64,000 bases of DNA from assembly GCA_964466035.1 (NCBI GenBank), contig CAYXLR010000001.1, positions 62,001 through 126,000 of the forward strand, written 5' to 3'. Shown piece by piece: positions 24,023 through 32,070 of this stretch (position 1 is its first letter; the number at the start of each line of letters is the position of its first letter). The stretch comes from JANQEA01 sp964466035 (GTDB lineage Bacteria; Bipolaricaulota; Bipolaricaulia; UBA7950; UBA9294). Under the pieces are notes generated by a model. It searched no databases and was not told the DNA's origin. It was given only the letters and a program-made list of their open reading frames with translations. The position numbers were made by a program, and so were the translations under genes.

Positions 24023-25386
24023 GAGGACGCGGCGTCGTTCTTTGCCTGTTCGTTGCCTTTGCGTTGCTCGGCGCGCTCCGCGCGGAGGGGCAAGCCCCGG
24101 CGAGCGGATGGATCGAACGGATCGAAATCGCGAGCCTCGCTCCGTTCGAGGTGACGTTCCGATTCTCGAACCGCGGGACGTCTTCGTTGAACGATATCGA
24201 TGGGCAAGCGATCCTCCAGGACCACCTTGGGCAGGTCATCGAGGTCGTTCCGATCCGTTCGTTCTCGGCCGCGGAGGGGCAGACGGTGGGCGGGGTCGCC
24301 TCGAGCCGGTGGGACTTCCAGCGGACGGGGATCTACCTCGTGGAAGTCGCGCTGGACCTCGGAGACGGCGGCCCGATCTCGAGCTCGCTCGCGTTCCGGA
24401 TCCTTCCGATTCCGCTGCCGCTCGCGCCGGCTCGTCCGGCCGAGGGTGAGGGGCTGTACACGGTCTACCAACAGCCGGTCAACTGGGGGCTCGTCCGGAT
24501 CGCGGCCCCGGAGGCGTGGTGGGTTCATCACGGAGACCCGAGCATCGTCGTCGCGGTGATCGACTCGGGGATCGACGCGTCGATCCCGCAGCTCCGGGAG
24601 AGCATGTGGGTCAACGAGGACGAGATTCCGGGGAACGGCGTCGACGACGATCGGAACGGCTACGTCGACGACATCAACGGGTGGGATTTCCGAGACGGGG
24701 ACAACAGCTCGCTCGTCGGGACGCCGCTTCATTGGCACGGGACGTTCACCGCCGGGATTATCGCGGCGCGCCCCGGCGAGCTCCCGATCGTGGGCGTCGC
24801 TCCGGGCGTGCGGATCATGGACGTACGGTTCCTCAACTCGGAGAACCAGTTCCTTACCTCCGATTGGCGGACGTTCGCCGAAGCGATCGATTACGCCGTC
24901 GACAACGGGGCGCGGATCATCAACCTGAGCGTCTTCGCCAACGGTCGCCCGCCGGCCTACTTCGAGGACGCGCTGCGGCGGGCCGCGGCGCGCGGCGTGC
25001 TGATCGTGGGGATCTCCGGGAACAACGGTGAGGCCGGGGTGCTGTATCCGGCGAAGTACGACGTGGTCTGCGCCGTCTCGGCGACGACCGCGGATGACCT
25101 GGCGGCGGGATTCAGCTCGTACGGACCGGAGGTGTTCGCGTGCGCTCCCGGCGAGCGGATCGTCTCCTTCGTGCCGGGTGGCGGGACGTCGACCCGCTCG
25201 GGAACCTCTTTTGCCGCCCCGCACGTCTCCGGGGTCCTGGCGCTGATCCTCTCGGCTCACCCGGAGATCTCGTCCGGCGATGCGATCGAGATCCTCCGGC
25301 GGACGCTCGTCGATCTCGGCGCGCGGGGCTTCGACGAGTGGTTCGGGCACGGGCTGGTCAACGCGTACGAAGCCGTCTCCGACTGA
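24019..25386 (+). CDS. Secreted subtilisin-family (S8) serine protease
   Basis: 455 aa. Signal peptide (1-23), a beta-rich propeptide or N-terminal domain (about 25-140), then the catalytic domain with D182 (VIDSGID), H240 (WHGTFTAG) and S397 (GTSFAAPHVSG), plus oxyanion asparagine in SGNNG. The triad is complete. It is coupled to the degenerate-GGDEF sensor by ATGA and is the last gene of the operon. Extracytoplasmic proteolysis linked to the surface beta-helix protein and sensor is inferred. A calcium-type loop DDDRNGYVDD at about 214 is visible. Confidence 0.9.
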   Translation: MRGRGVVLCLFVAFALLGALRAEGQAPASGWIERIEIASLAPFEVTFRFSNRGTSSLNDIDGQAILQDHLGQVIEVVPIRSFSAAEGQTVGGVASSRWDFQRTGIYLVEVALDLGDGGPISSSLAFRILPIPLPLAPARPAEGEGLYTVYQQPVNWGLVRIAAPEAWWVHHGDPSIVVAVIDSGIDASIPQLRESMWVNEDEIPGNGVDDDRNGYVDDINGWDFRDGDNSSLVGTPLHWHGTFTAGIIAARPGELPIVGVAPGVRIMDVRFLNSENQFLTSDWRTFAEAIDYAVDNGARIINLSVFANGRPPAYFEDALRRAAARGVLIVGISGNNGEAGVLYPAKYDVVCAVSATTADDLAAGFSSYGPEVFACAPGERIVSFVPGGGTSTRSGTSFAAPHVSGVLALILSAHPEISSGDAIEILRRTLVDLGARGFDEWFGHGLVNAYEAVSD

Positions 25387-25422
25387 AGCGCGCCTCGATC
25401 GACCGCTTCGGCTGCGGCCGGC

Positions 25423-25451
25423 TTGATCCGAGAGCGCTTCTTTCCCATACT
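25423..25451 (+). promoter_or_regulatory. Promoter of the P-loop kinase gene
   Basis: TTGATC (25423-25428) and CATACT (25446-25451) with a 17-base spacer. The leader is about 23 bases and includes an AGGTGAGG Shine-Dalgarno. Confidence 0.5.
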
Positions 25452-25480
25452 GGCATGCGCTGTCGACGAAAGGTGAGGGG

Positions 25481-26056
25481 ATGAAGAGACTGATCGTGCT
25501 CGTCGGTCTGCCCGGCTCCGGAAAGACCGCGTTTCAGAAGCGCCATCCCGAATGGGCGGTCGTGTCGAAGGACGCGATCCGCCGCGGGATCTTCCATTGC
25601 AATCACGCGCCGGAATACGAGGACGTGGTCGATCGTGTCTTCGCCGCGGCCCTGGTCGAGGTCATCGGTTCCGACGCCGAGGTCGTCTGCGTCGACGATC
25701 TGAACCTGACGTGCGACACGCGCGTCGAGCTGATCGAACTGGCGCGGCTGGCCGGAAGAGAGGCGGTCGTGTACGTCATGCCGTTCGAACCGCTCGACGA
25801 GCTGTTCTCTCGGGCGCAGCGCAACCTGGAGTGGCTCTCCGCTTCGGAGCCGCACGTCCGAGTGGCCGACCTCCCGCGGGTCCGGTTCGAGGAGTTGGTC
25901 GGATCGTACGACCCGGTGGACGTCCGAGAGGGTTTCGCTCGGGTGGAGACGATCGACGTGCTCGGCGCCGAAGAGGCGTCGGCGGCTTCCCCGAAAGGAG
26001 CTCCTCGACGGAGGCGGGTCGAGAAGCGCGAGCCGCTGCCGTTGTTCGTTCCCTGA
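25481..26056 (+). CDS. P-loop kinase of the AAA_33/polynucleotide-kinase-like group
   Basis: 191 aa. Walker A GLPGSGKT (9-16), a lysine/aspartate SKDAIR segment after it (about 28-33) and a second acidic strand VCVDDLN (about 71-77). This layout fits the T4 polynucleotide-kinase-like or zeta-toxin-like small kinases that phosphorylate a nucleic acid or metabolite. No partner domain is present and no antitoxin-like neighbour is seen. A basic C-terminal tail (RRRRVEKR) follows. The substrate is unknown. Confidence 0.7.
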   Translation: MKRLIVLVGLPGSGKTAFQKRHPEWAVVSKDAIRRGIFHCNHAPEYEDVVDRVFAAALVEVIGSDAEVVCVDDLNLTCDTRVELIELARLAGREAVVYVMPFEPLDELFSRAQRNLEWLSASEPHVRVADLPRVRFEELVGSYDPVDVREGFARVETIDVLGAEEASAASPKGAPRRRRVEKREPLPLFVP

Positions 26057-26097
26057 GACGGGTCGGCCGCGCCCTTCCCGAGGAGAGAGCCGGGGTC

Positions 26098-26337
26098 CTA
26101 CGAAAGTCCGAGCAGCGCGTTGATCCGCGCGCGATCGAACCCGATCACGATTTCGCCGTCGATCTCGAGGACGGGAACACCGTACTGGCCGCTCTTCTCG
26201 ACCATCTCACGCGCCCGATCCATGTCGGCGGAGACGTCGATGTCTTCGAACGGGACGTTGTGCGATCGGAGATGCTCCTTCGCGGCCTGGCACCACGAGC
26301 AAGCGGGTGTCGAGTAGACGGTCACTGTGTGTTCCAT
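26098..26337 (-). CDS. Glutaredoxin-like protein
   Basis: 79 aa thioredoxin-fold protein: VTVYSTPACSWCQAAKEHL with redox pair C13/C16 (CSWC), and the cis-proline in YGVPVLEI. The first ATG compatible with the fold (26337) was chosen; it overlaps the ArsR gene by 16 bases. CSWC rather than CPYC suggests the small glutaredoxin-like/NrdH type. Co-transcription with ArsR and divergence from OsmC mark a thiol-redox locus. Confidence 0.88.
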   Translation of the reverse strand: MEHTVTVYSTPACSWCQAAKEHLRSHNVPFEDIDVSADMDRAREMVEKSGQYGVPVLEIDGEIVIGFDRARINALLGLS

Positions 26338-26615
26338 GATCCTTCCTCCTTCATGACGCTTCGAATCAGGGTTCGCAGCTCCTCGCGGAGCCGATAGCAG
26401 TTCCGCGTCCCCTCGCGCTCCTTCTGAAGGACGCCGGCCCGTTCGAGCTTCGCCAAGTGGTACGAGACGGCCGGCTGGCTGGGATCGAGCTGAGCGAGGA
26501 TCTCTTGGCATTGAACGGGGTCCTCGGAGATCAGTTCGATGATGTGCAGACGCGGCTCGCTCGCCAGCGACGAGAAAACCTCCGCCCAGCGGGTCCTTCT
26601 CTGCCGATCGTCCAT
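26322..26615 (-). CDS. ArsR-family transcriptional regulator
   Basis: 97 aa winged helix, with recognition helix region SQPAVSYHLAKLERAGVLQKERE. It has two cysteines (C36 in PVQCQE, C73 in RNCYRL) and lacks the ELCVCDL metal box of classic ArsR, so it may sense thiol oxidation or persulfide (inference). AAGGAG Shine-Dalgarno. Its promoter overlaps a near-perfect 20-base palindrome (26671-26690), which should be its operator and give autorepression and control of the divergent OsmC gene. Confidence 0.88.
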   Translation of the reverse strand: MDDRQRRTRWAEVFSSLASEPRLHIIELISEDPVQCQEILAQLDPSQPAVSYHLAKLERAGVLQKEREGTRNCYRLREELRTLIRSVMKEEGSWNTQ

Positions 26616-26645
26616 CGATTGCTCCTTCTTCCTGTACGGTCTACG

Positions 26646-26674
26646 ATGATATGGGTCGAGCCGCGAGATGTCAA
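26646..26674 (-). promoter_or_regulatory. Promoter of arsR-grx
   Basis: Minus strand TTGACA (26669-26674, perfect) and TATCAT (26646-26651) with a 17-base spacer. The -35 overlaps the palindromic operator. Confidence 0.75.
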
Positions 26675-26690
26675 GTATTTAAATATTTGA
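26671..26690. promoter_or_regulatory. Palindromic operator between arsR and osmC
   Basis: TCAAGTATTTAAATATTTGA reads the same on both strands at 18 of 20 positions. It is an AT-rich island in GC-rich DNA, covers the arsR -35 and lies 16 bases before the osmC start. Size and symmetry fit an ArsR dimer site. Confidence 0.7.
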
Positions 26691-26705
26691 AAGACTGGAG
26701 GACGA

Positions 26706-27125
26706 ATGGGCCAAACGATCGTGGAACGCGTGGGCGGGATGGCCTTTCGGGGGTGCGGCGCGAGCGGGCACGACGTCGTGATGGACGCGAGCCGCGACGT
26801 CGGCGGGGAGGACTCGGCGGCGCGCCCGGTGGAGGTCCTCCTCTGCGCCCTCGGCGGGTGCACGGGGATGGACGTCGTCTCCGTCCTGCGAAAGATGAAG
26901 ACCGAGCCGACCGGCCTGCGGATCGAGATCGAAGACGAGCGCGCCCCGGAGTACCCCAAGGTGATCACGGAGATCCACTTGACCTACGTCATCGAGGGTG
27001 ACGTTCCGGAGAAGAACGCCGCCAAGGCGGTCGATCTGTCCCTGACGAAGTACTGCCCGATCGCGAGCACGCTCGCCGGCGTCGCCCGGATCACGTCCGA
27101 GGTTCAGGTCGTTCCGCCTCGGTGA
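26706..27125 (+). CDS. OsmC/YhfA-family redox protein
   Basis: 139 aa. The family reactive cysteines appear as C52 in LGGCTGMDVVSVLRKM and C117 in KYCPIAS. The YhfA-like group of OsmC proteins handles peroxides or reactive sulfur; Ohr-specific residues are not obvious. A GGAGG Shine-Dalgarno precedes the ATG by about 5 bases. It is divergent from arsR-grx and shares the operator. Its 3' end overlaps the convergent Pta-N-like gene by 22 bases. Confidence 0.88.
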   Translation: MGQTIVERVGGMAFRGCGASGHDVVMDASRDVGGEDSAARPVEVLLCALGGCTGMDVVSVLRKMKTEPTGLRIEIEDERAPEYPKVITEIHLTYVIEGDVPEKNAAKAVDLSLTKYCPIASTLAGVARITSEVQVVPPR

Positions 27126-28192
27126 TCGGTGGCCTTCTCGAGGATTCGGTCGATGTCGACGTTGAACCGTACGTAGTCGACGGCGTAGTCGAGCGTCCGT
27201 CCTGGGCGGATCCAGAGCCGAGCAAGCATCCCCTCGCAGAGCGACGCCGTCACCATCGTGTCCTGTCCGGTCGAGACCACGGGTACGTCGCGCTCGCTCG
27301 CGCGCTCGATGATCCGCCGGGACGGGCGGTGATCCCCGGTGAGGACGAGGCAGCGGAGGCTGGGGGCCTCCAGCGCCGCCTCCTGGATCTCCTCTCGGTC
27401 CCCCCCGGTGATGACGGCGAGCTCCGGGGTGCGGCGAAACCGGCGGAGCGACGCCTCCGGCCCCATCGCCCCGATCACGAAGTGGCGGACCTCCTGCTCG
27501 GGAGCTCCGTCGTTGAGGATCCTCCCCCCGACCCGCTTCGCGATCTCCTCCGTGCTGACGGCGCGTAGGTTGCGATCCTGCGGGACGATCCCGAGCACCT
27601 CGGCGCCTCGGCTCGCGAGGAACGAAACCAGCACCTCGTTGACGAGGTTGAGCGATCGGTCCATCGGGACGTCCTTGAGGATGACGCCGAGAACGTGCGG
27701 CCCTTCCTCGAACAGACGCAGCGCGCAGAGGACCCGATCGACGGCCTCTTCCCCGTCGTACTCGGTCAGCAGGAGAACGTCGGTGCCGAGCAGCGCCGCG
27801 AGGTCGAGATCGCTCAGTCCGGTGCTGACGCCGAGGCCGAGATGGTTGCGCCCCTCGATGATCGCGACGTCCCGCCCCTGCGTGACGCGGGCGAACGCGT
27901 CGACGATCCGCCGTCTGAATCCCCGGTCTCCGGATTCGATCGCCTCGCGGAGAAGCGGCCCCTCGAGCGGAACCGGGGCGATGTCGCGGAGGTCGTCGTC
28001 GAGGCCGAGGAGCGATCGGATCGCGTCGGCGTCCCGATCGATCGGCTCCCCCGTCGCGTAGGAGACCTCGAAACTGATCGGCTTCATGTAGGCGATCGAC
28101 TGTCCTCGCTCCTGGATCGTCCGCCCGAGGGCGAGCGCGAGGAGGCTCTTGCCGGAGTGCTTCTCCGTCGAGACGAGCAGAATCCGCTTCAT
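27104..28192 (-). CDS. Phosphotransacetylase N-terminal-like P-loop/DRTGG protein
   Basis: 362 aa. N-terminal BioD-like P-loop VSTEKHSGKSLLAL (residues 7-20), a YMKPIS element and DLDLAALLGTDVLLL; then a DRTGG-type domain (about 215-330). The same two modules form the regulatory N-terminus of long Pta enzymes, but the phosphotransacetylase domain is absent. Some prokaryotes carry this stand-alone form next to acetyl-CoA metabolism genes. A regulatory, nucleotide-sensing role is inferred. Its last 22 bases overlap the end of osmC on the other strand. Confidence 0.75.
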   Translation of the reverse strand: MKRILLVSTEKHSGKSLLALALGRTIQERGQSIAYMKPISFEVSYATGEPIDRDADAIRSLLGLDDDLRDIAPVPLEGPLLREAIESGDRGFRRRIVDAFARVTQGRDVAIIEGRNHLGLGVSTGLSDLDLAALLGTDVLLLTEYDGEEAVDRVLCALRLFEEGPHVLGVILKDVPMDRSLNLVNEVLVSFLASRGAEVLGIVPQDRNLRAVSTEEIAKRVGGRILNDGAPEQEVRHFVIGAMGPEASLRRFRRTPELAVITGGDREEIQEAALEAPSLRCLVLTGDHRPSRRIIERASERDVPVVSTGQDTMVTASLCEGMLARLWIRPGRTLDYAVDYVRFNVDIDRILEKATDHRGGTT

Positions 28193-28235
28193 GAGGTCTC
28201 TCGTCGTCCTTCCCGATAAGGTCTGCGTTTCCCTG

Positions 28236-28264
28236 ATGGTAGTTCCGCGCATCGGGGAAGGCAA
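28236..28264 (-). promoter_or_regulatory. Promoter of the Pta-N-like gene
   Basis: Minus strand TTGCCT (28259-28264) and TACCAT (28236-28241), 17-base spacer, about 44 bases upstream of the start codon. Confidence 0.5.
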
Positions 28265-28400
28265 CGCGCTCGGCAGCGGGCCGACATCGAATCTTCACGC
28301 GTCGACCTCGGCTTCTTCACCCGACTCGCGGACACTGAATCTCGGCATGGCAGGAAGACCGGCGAACTCATTCGGAAGCTCCGTGCGGCAGCTAGTCTGT

Positions 28401-28427
28401 TTGTCATCTGATTTTCCCGGCTATAAT
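28401..28427 (+). promoter_or_regulatory. Promoter of the OmpR-type response regulator
   Basis: A perfect TATAAT (28422-28427) with TTGTCA (28401-28406) at a short 15-base spacing. The start codon is only 9 bases beyond the -10, so the leader is near zero. Confidence 0.55.
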
Positions 28428-28436
28428 AGGGACGCG

Positions 28437-29120
28437 ATGAAACGGATTCTGATCGTTGACGACGAGGAGATGATCGTTCGGACGGTCAAGGCCTACCTCG
28501 ATCGCGAGGGGTTCAAGACCTACACCGCCTCCGACGGCGAAGAGGCGCTCCGTTCGTTCGATGAGAAGGGGCCCGACCTGATCGTCCTCGATCTGATGCT
28601 CCCGAAGGTGAGCGGGATCGAGGTGACGCGGTCGATCCGATCCAAATCCTCGGTGCCGATCATCATGCTGACCGCCAAGGCGGCGGAGGCCGATCGCGTC
28701 GTGGGGCTCGAGCTCGGAGCCGACGACTACGTCGTGAAGCCGTTCAGCCCGCGCGAGCTGGTCGCGCGGATCCGCGCCGTCCTCCGGCGGTACGAAGGCG
28801 AGGGGATGGAGATCGAGCGGATCTCCATCAGCGGCCTCGAGATCGATCTGAAGACGAGGGAACTGAAGGTCGACGGTCGGGACGTCGAGTTGACGCCGAC
28901 GGAGTTCGATCTCCTCGCTTACCTGGCGAGGCATCCGGGGCAGGTGTTCACCCGCCTCCAGCTTCTCCGCGAGGTCCAGGGCTACACCTACGATTCCTTC
29001 GCGCGGACGATCGACACCCACGTGAAGAACCTCCGCCGGAAGATCGAGAGCGATCCGAAGAACCCGCGCTACATCCTGACGGTGCACGGCGTCGGCTACC
29101 GCTTCGCCCGGGAAAGCTAG
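28437..29120 (+). CDS. OmpR/PhoB-family response regulator
   Basis: 227 aa. Receiver domain (about 3-115) with the acidic pair D8/D9, phospho-acceptor D52 (LDLMLP) and the VVKPF lysine. A C-terminal winged helix follows (about 130-225) with ELTPTEFDLL and the recognition region SFARTIDTHVKNLRRKI. It is followed one base later by the cognate sensor kinase. The start is 9 bases after a perfect -10 box and appears leaderless. The regulated genes are not evident from context. Confidence 0.95.
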   Translation: MKRILIVDDEEMIVRTVKAYLDREGFKTYTASDGEEALRSFDEKGPDLIVLDLMLPKVSGIEVTRSIRSKSSVPIIMLTAKAAEADRVVGLELGADDYVVKPFSPRELVARIRAVLRRYEGEGMEIERISISGLEIDLKTRELKVDGRDVELTPTEFDLLAYLARHPGQVFTRLQLLREVQGYTYDSFARTIDTHVKNLRRKIESDPKNPRYILTVHGVGYRFARES

Positions 29121-29121
29121 G

Positions 29122-30522
29122 ATGAAGCGTCGGATCCCGCTTGCGCTGAAGCTCGGCTTGGCGTTTGTCGTGCTGATCCTGCTTTCCGTAACACTGGTCT
29201 ACATCCTGACCACCCAATCGATCATGCGGCAGTTCGACGAGTACCGACAGGAAAGCCGGGAGCAATCCGCCGCAGAGATCGCCGGGCTGCTCGCGGCGTA
29301 TCGGGAGCAGGAGGGACAGTGGGTCGGGGTCGCGGAGAGGGTGCTCTATCAACACATCGTCGTGTCGCTCGGCGAGCAGAGCATCGAGGGCAGCGTGGCG
29401 ATCTTTCAGGTCCCGCTGGTGCTGTTCGACCGGAACGGCCTGGTCATTGCCGCCACCGACCTGCAGTGGCTGAACAGCCACGAGCCGGACGAGGGGAAGC
29501 GGCGGTGGGCGACGGAGGAGGACCTGGCCAACGGGATTCCGATCGTCGTCAACGGACAGCGCGAGGGGACGCTGCTCGTCCGCGAGGTGAGCGATCTGAG
29601 CGGGTCGGAGAGGGCCTTCCTGTCCACCGTGACGCGGTCGGCGCTCCTCGGCGGCGGAATCGCGATCGGGGTCGCCCTCTTCCTCTCGGTCTTGCTTATC
29701 GCTCAGATCCTTTCGCCGCTGGGAGTCTTGACCCGGGCAACCGAGCGGATCGCGCAGGGCGACCTCCCCGACCGGATCCGGATCAAGTCACGCGACGAGC
29801 TCGGGCAGCTCGGATCCTCGTTCGATCACATGGTGGACAGCCTGCGGCGTTCGGAGACGCTGCGGCGGACGATGACGGCCGACATCGCCCACGAGCTTCG
29901 GACTCCGGTCACGATCATCCAGGGGACGCTCGAGGCGATCCTCGACGGGATCTACGATCCGTCGACCGAGACGATCGCGCCGATCTACGAAGAGACGCTC
30001 CATCTGGGGAGCCTGATCGACGACCTGCGTGACCTCGCGCTCGCCGAGGCCGGCGAGCTGCGGCTCGCCAAGGAGCGGACGGACATCGTCGAGCTGGTCC
30101 GACAGGTCACCGAGACCGCCGGTTCGTCGGTGGAGGAGTCCCCGAAGGTCCGCGTCGAGGCCGAGGCCGGGATTCCCAAGGTGTCTCTCGACCCGAAGCG
30201 GGTCAGGCAGGTGTTGGCCAACCTGCTGAGCAACGCGCTGATCTACACGCCGGCGGGAGGCGAGATCCGCGTCGACATCCGCTTGGCGGACGACGCGGTC
30301 GAGCTGAGCGTCTCCGACACCGGACCGGGGATCTCGGAGGAGGACCTTCCGCACCTGTTCGAGCGGTTCTACCGGGGCGATCCGGCCCGCGGCCGGACAG
30401 GCGGAAGCGGCTTGGGACTCGCGATCGTCCGACAGTGGGTCGAGGCGCACGGCGGGACGATCCGAGCGGAGAACCGTCCGGAAGGCGGCGCTCGATTCGT
30501 CCTGCAGATCCCGGTTTCTTGA
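29122..30522 (+). CDS. Sensor histidine kinase with HAMP domain
   Basis: 466 aa. Helix 1 (about 8-30), an extracytoplasmic sensor region (about 31-170), helix 2 (about 173-197), HAMP (about 198-250), HisKA with H257 (DIAHELRTPV), and HATPase with N box NLLSNALIYTP, G1 DTGPGISEEDLP and G2 GGSGLGLAI. It is a typical BaeS/PhoR-like transmembrane kinase paired with the regulator directly upstream. Confidence 0.95.
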   Translation: MKRRIPLALKLGLAFVVLILLSVTLVYILTTQSIMRQFDEYRQESREQSAAEIAGLLAAYREQEGQWVGVAERVLYQHIVVSLGEQSIEGSVAIFQVPLVLFDRNGLVIAATDLQWLNSHEPDEGKRRWATEEDLANGIPIVVNGQREGTLLVREVSDLSGSERAFLSTVTRSALLGGGIAIGVALFLSVLLIAQILSPLGVLTRATERIAQGDLPDRIRIKSRDELGQLGSSFDHMVDSLRRSETLRRTMTADIAHELRTPVTIIQGTLEAILDGIYDPSTETIAPIYEETLHLGSLIDDLRDLALAEAGELRLAKERTDIVELVRQVTETAGSSVEESPKVRVEAEAGIPKVSLDPKRVRQVLANLLSNALIYTPAGGEIRVDIRLADDAVELSVSDTGPGISEEDLPHLFERFYRGDPARGRTGGSGLGLAIVRQWVEAHGGTIRAENRPEGGARFVLQIPVS

Positions 30523-30547
30523 AGTTTCCCCTCGAGATCGCTAGGAT
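30519..30547 (+). promoter_or_regulatory. Promoter of the YkuK-like gene, leaderless
   Basis: TTGAAG (30519-30524) and TAGGAT (30542-30547), 17-base spacer. The -35 overlaps the kinase stop codon, and the -10 ends 5 bases before the ATG at 30553. This gives an internal promoter and a leaderless message. Confidence 0.65.
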
Positions 30548-30552
30548 GGGGT

Positions 30553-31032
30553 ATGGTCAGCCAGCCCTTCTTCAACCCGCACGACGGCGAGATGACGTTC
30601 CCCGAGGTCATCCGGACGGTCGTTGGGGAAATGAAGGGCCACCCGAAGGATCGGTTTGAGATCCTGATCGGGACGGACTCGTCGACGACGCCGAAGCACC
30701 TCGACCTGGTCAGTGCGATCGTCCTTCACAACATCGGCCGCGGCGGGCGGTACTTCTGGACGCGGCGACGCGAACGGCGATCCCCCTCGTTGCGACATCA
30801 GATCTGGCGGGAGGCCTGGCTCTCGTTCGAGCTCGCCCAGCGCGTGATCGAACGGCTCGGTGCGATCTCGTTCCTCCAGTTCAATCTGGAGATCCACGTC
30901 GACATCGGCGAGAACGGGCGGACGAAGGAGCTGATCGACGAGGTCGTCGGCATGATCATCGGAAACGGCCTCGCCGTACGGATCAAGCCGCACGCCTACG
31001 CGGCGTCTGCGGTTGCCGACAAGCACACCTAA
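30553..31032 (+). CDS. YkuK/DUF458-family RNase H-like protein
   Basis: 159 aa. The family core is visible: ILIGTDSSTT near residue 37-46, an internal acidic strand HVDIGENGRTKELIDEVVGM and a C-terminal HAYAASAVADKHT ending. DUF458 proteins adopt an RNase H-like fold, but activity is not established. Its stop overlaps the rsmI stop by 4 bases (convergent). Confidence 0.85.
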   Translation: MVSQPFFNPHDGEMTFPEVIRTVVGEMKGHPKDRFEILIGTDSSTTPKHLDLVSAIVLHNIGRGGRYFWTRRRERRSPSLRHQIWREAWLSFELAQRVIERLGAISFLQFNLEIHVDIGENGRTKELIDEVVGMIIGNGLAVRIKPHAYAASAVADKHT

Positions 31033-31871
31033 TCGGAGGGTTCGTCCGCTCCGTGCACGAGCGCGTAGGCCGCGTTGCGGTTCAGTCCGAAGCCTGCGAC
31101 CAGGACCCGCACGATCGCCTTGTGGGTCAATCCGGTCTCCCGCAGCAGGTTCAGGACCTCGCGGACGCGCTCCCGGTCGGGTTCGAAAGCGGCCGCGGAC
31201 CCGGCGAGGACGAGGACGCACTCTCCCCTGACGCGGTCGCGTGAATCGAGCGCCTCGAGGACCTCTGCGGGGCTGCCGCGGAGGAACTCCTCGTGGCGCT
31301 TGGTCAGCTCCCGCGCCACGGTGATCGGCCGATCGGGGAGGAGCTCTGCGAGATCTCGAAGCGTCGGGATCAGCCGGTGCGGCGATTCGAACAGGACGGT
31401 CGTCCGCGGCTCGCCGCGGAGCCGCTCGAACAGCGCGCGGCGCTCTCCGGCCTTCCGCGGGACGGCCCCCTCGAAGCAGAACCGGTCCGGGGGCATCCCC
31501 GAGGCGATCAGACCGGCGATCACGGCCGAGGGACCGGGGATCGGGATCACCGGGACGCCTTCGGTGATCGCTTCACGGACCAGCGGATAGCCCGGATCGC
31601 TGATCAACGGCGTCCCGGCGTCGGAGACGAGGGCGAGGTCCTTCCCGGCGCGCAATGCGTCGAGGAGCCAACCGATCCGCTGGCGCTCCCCCCCTTGGAA
31701 GAGGCTCGAGAAGAACGGGGTTTCGACCCGGTAGCGGTCGAGGACACGCTTCGTCGTCCGCGTGTCCTCGGCGAGGATTCCGTCGACCGATCGGAGGATT
31801 CGGATCGCACGGATCGTGACGTCCTCCAGATTCCCGATCGGGAGAGCCACCAGGTACAGCTTGCCGGTCAT
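31029..31871 (-). CDS. rsmI: 16S rRNA (cytidine-1402-2'-O)-methyltransferase
   Basis: 280 aa, standard length. The tetrapyrrole-methylase-like fold begins KLYLVALPIGNLEDVT, with AEDTRTTKRVL, LVSDAGTPLISDPG and PIPGPSAVI. All of these are RsmI hallmarks for SAM binding and catalysis. It methylates the ribose of C1402 in the decoding centre. A TACCCT box (31881-31886) lies 9 bases before the ATG, so the leader is short. Confidence 0.95.
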   Translation of the reverse strand: MTGKLYLVALPIGNLEDVTIRAIRILRSVDGILAEDTRTTKRVLDRYRVETPFFSSLFQGGERQRIGWLLDALRAGKDLALVSDAGTPLISDPGYPLVREAITEGVPVIPIPGPSAVIAGLIASGMPPDRFCFEGAVPRKAGERRALFERLRGEPRTTVLFESPHRLIPTLRDLAELLPDRPITVARELTKRHEEFLRGSPAEVLEALDSRDRVRGECVLVLAGSAAAFEPDRERVREVLNLLRETGLTHKAIVRVLVAGFGLNRNAAYALVHGADEPSD

Positions 31872-32001
31872 CGTCAGAACAGGGTAGTGGGCGAGCCCGG
31901 GTGGATCAACGGCCGGAGTCCGATCGCTGAGGGTGTGGCGCGGGGATCGAGCTTCGGGTGGGGTCTCGGGGGCGACGGATCGGTCCGGACGCGGGATGAC
32001 G

Positions 32002-32007
32002 TACAAT
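32002..32007 (+). promoter_or_regulatory. Possible -10 box of the cysteine-rich surface protein
   Basis: TACAAT at 32002-32007, without a convincing -35. The leader would contain a GGGGGAGG Shine-Dalgarno before the ATG at 32071. Confidence 0.35.
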
Positions 32008-32070
32008 GGCTTGTGGAGGAAGGCGTGGCGCGTCTTCCTCGGAATCCCCTCCTGGGGGAGGTGCGGAAGG

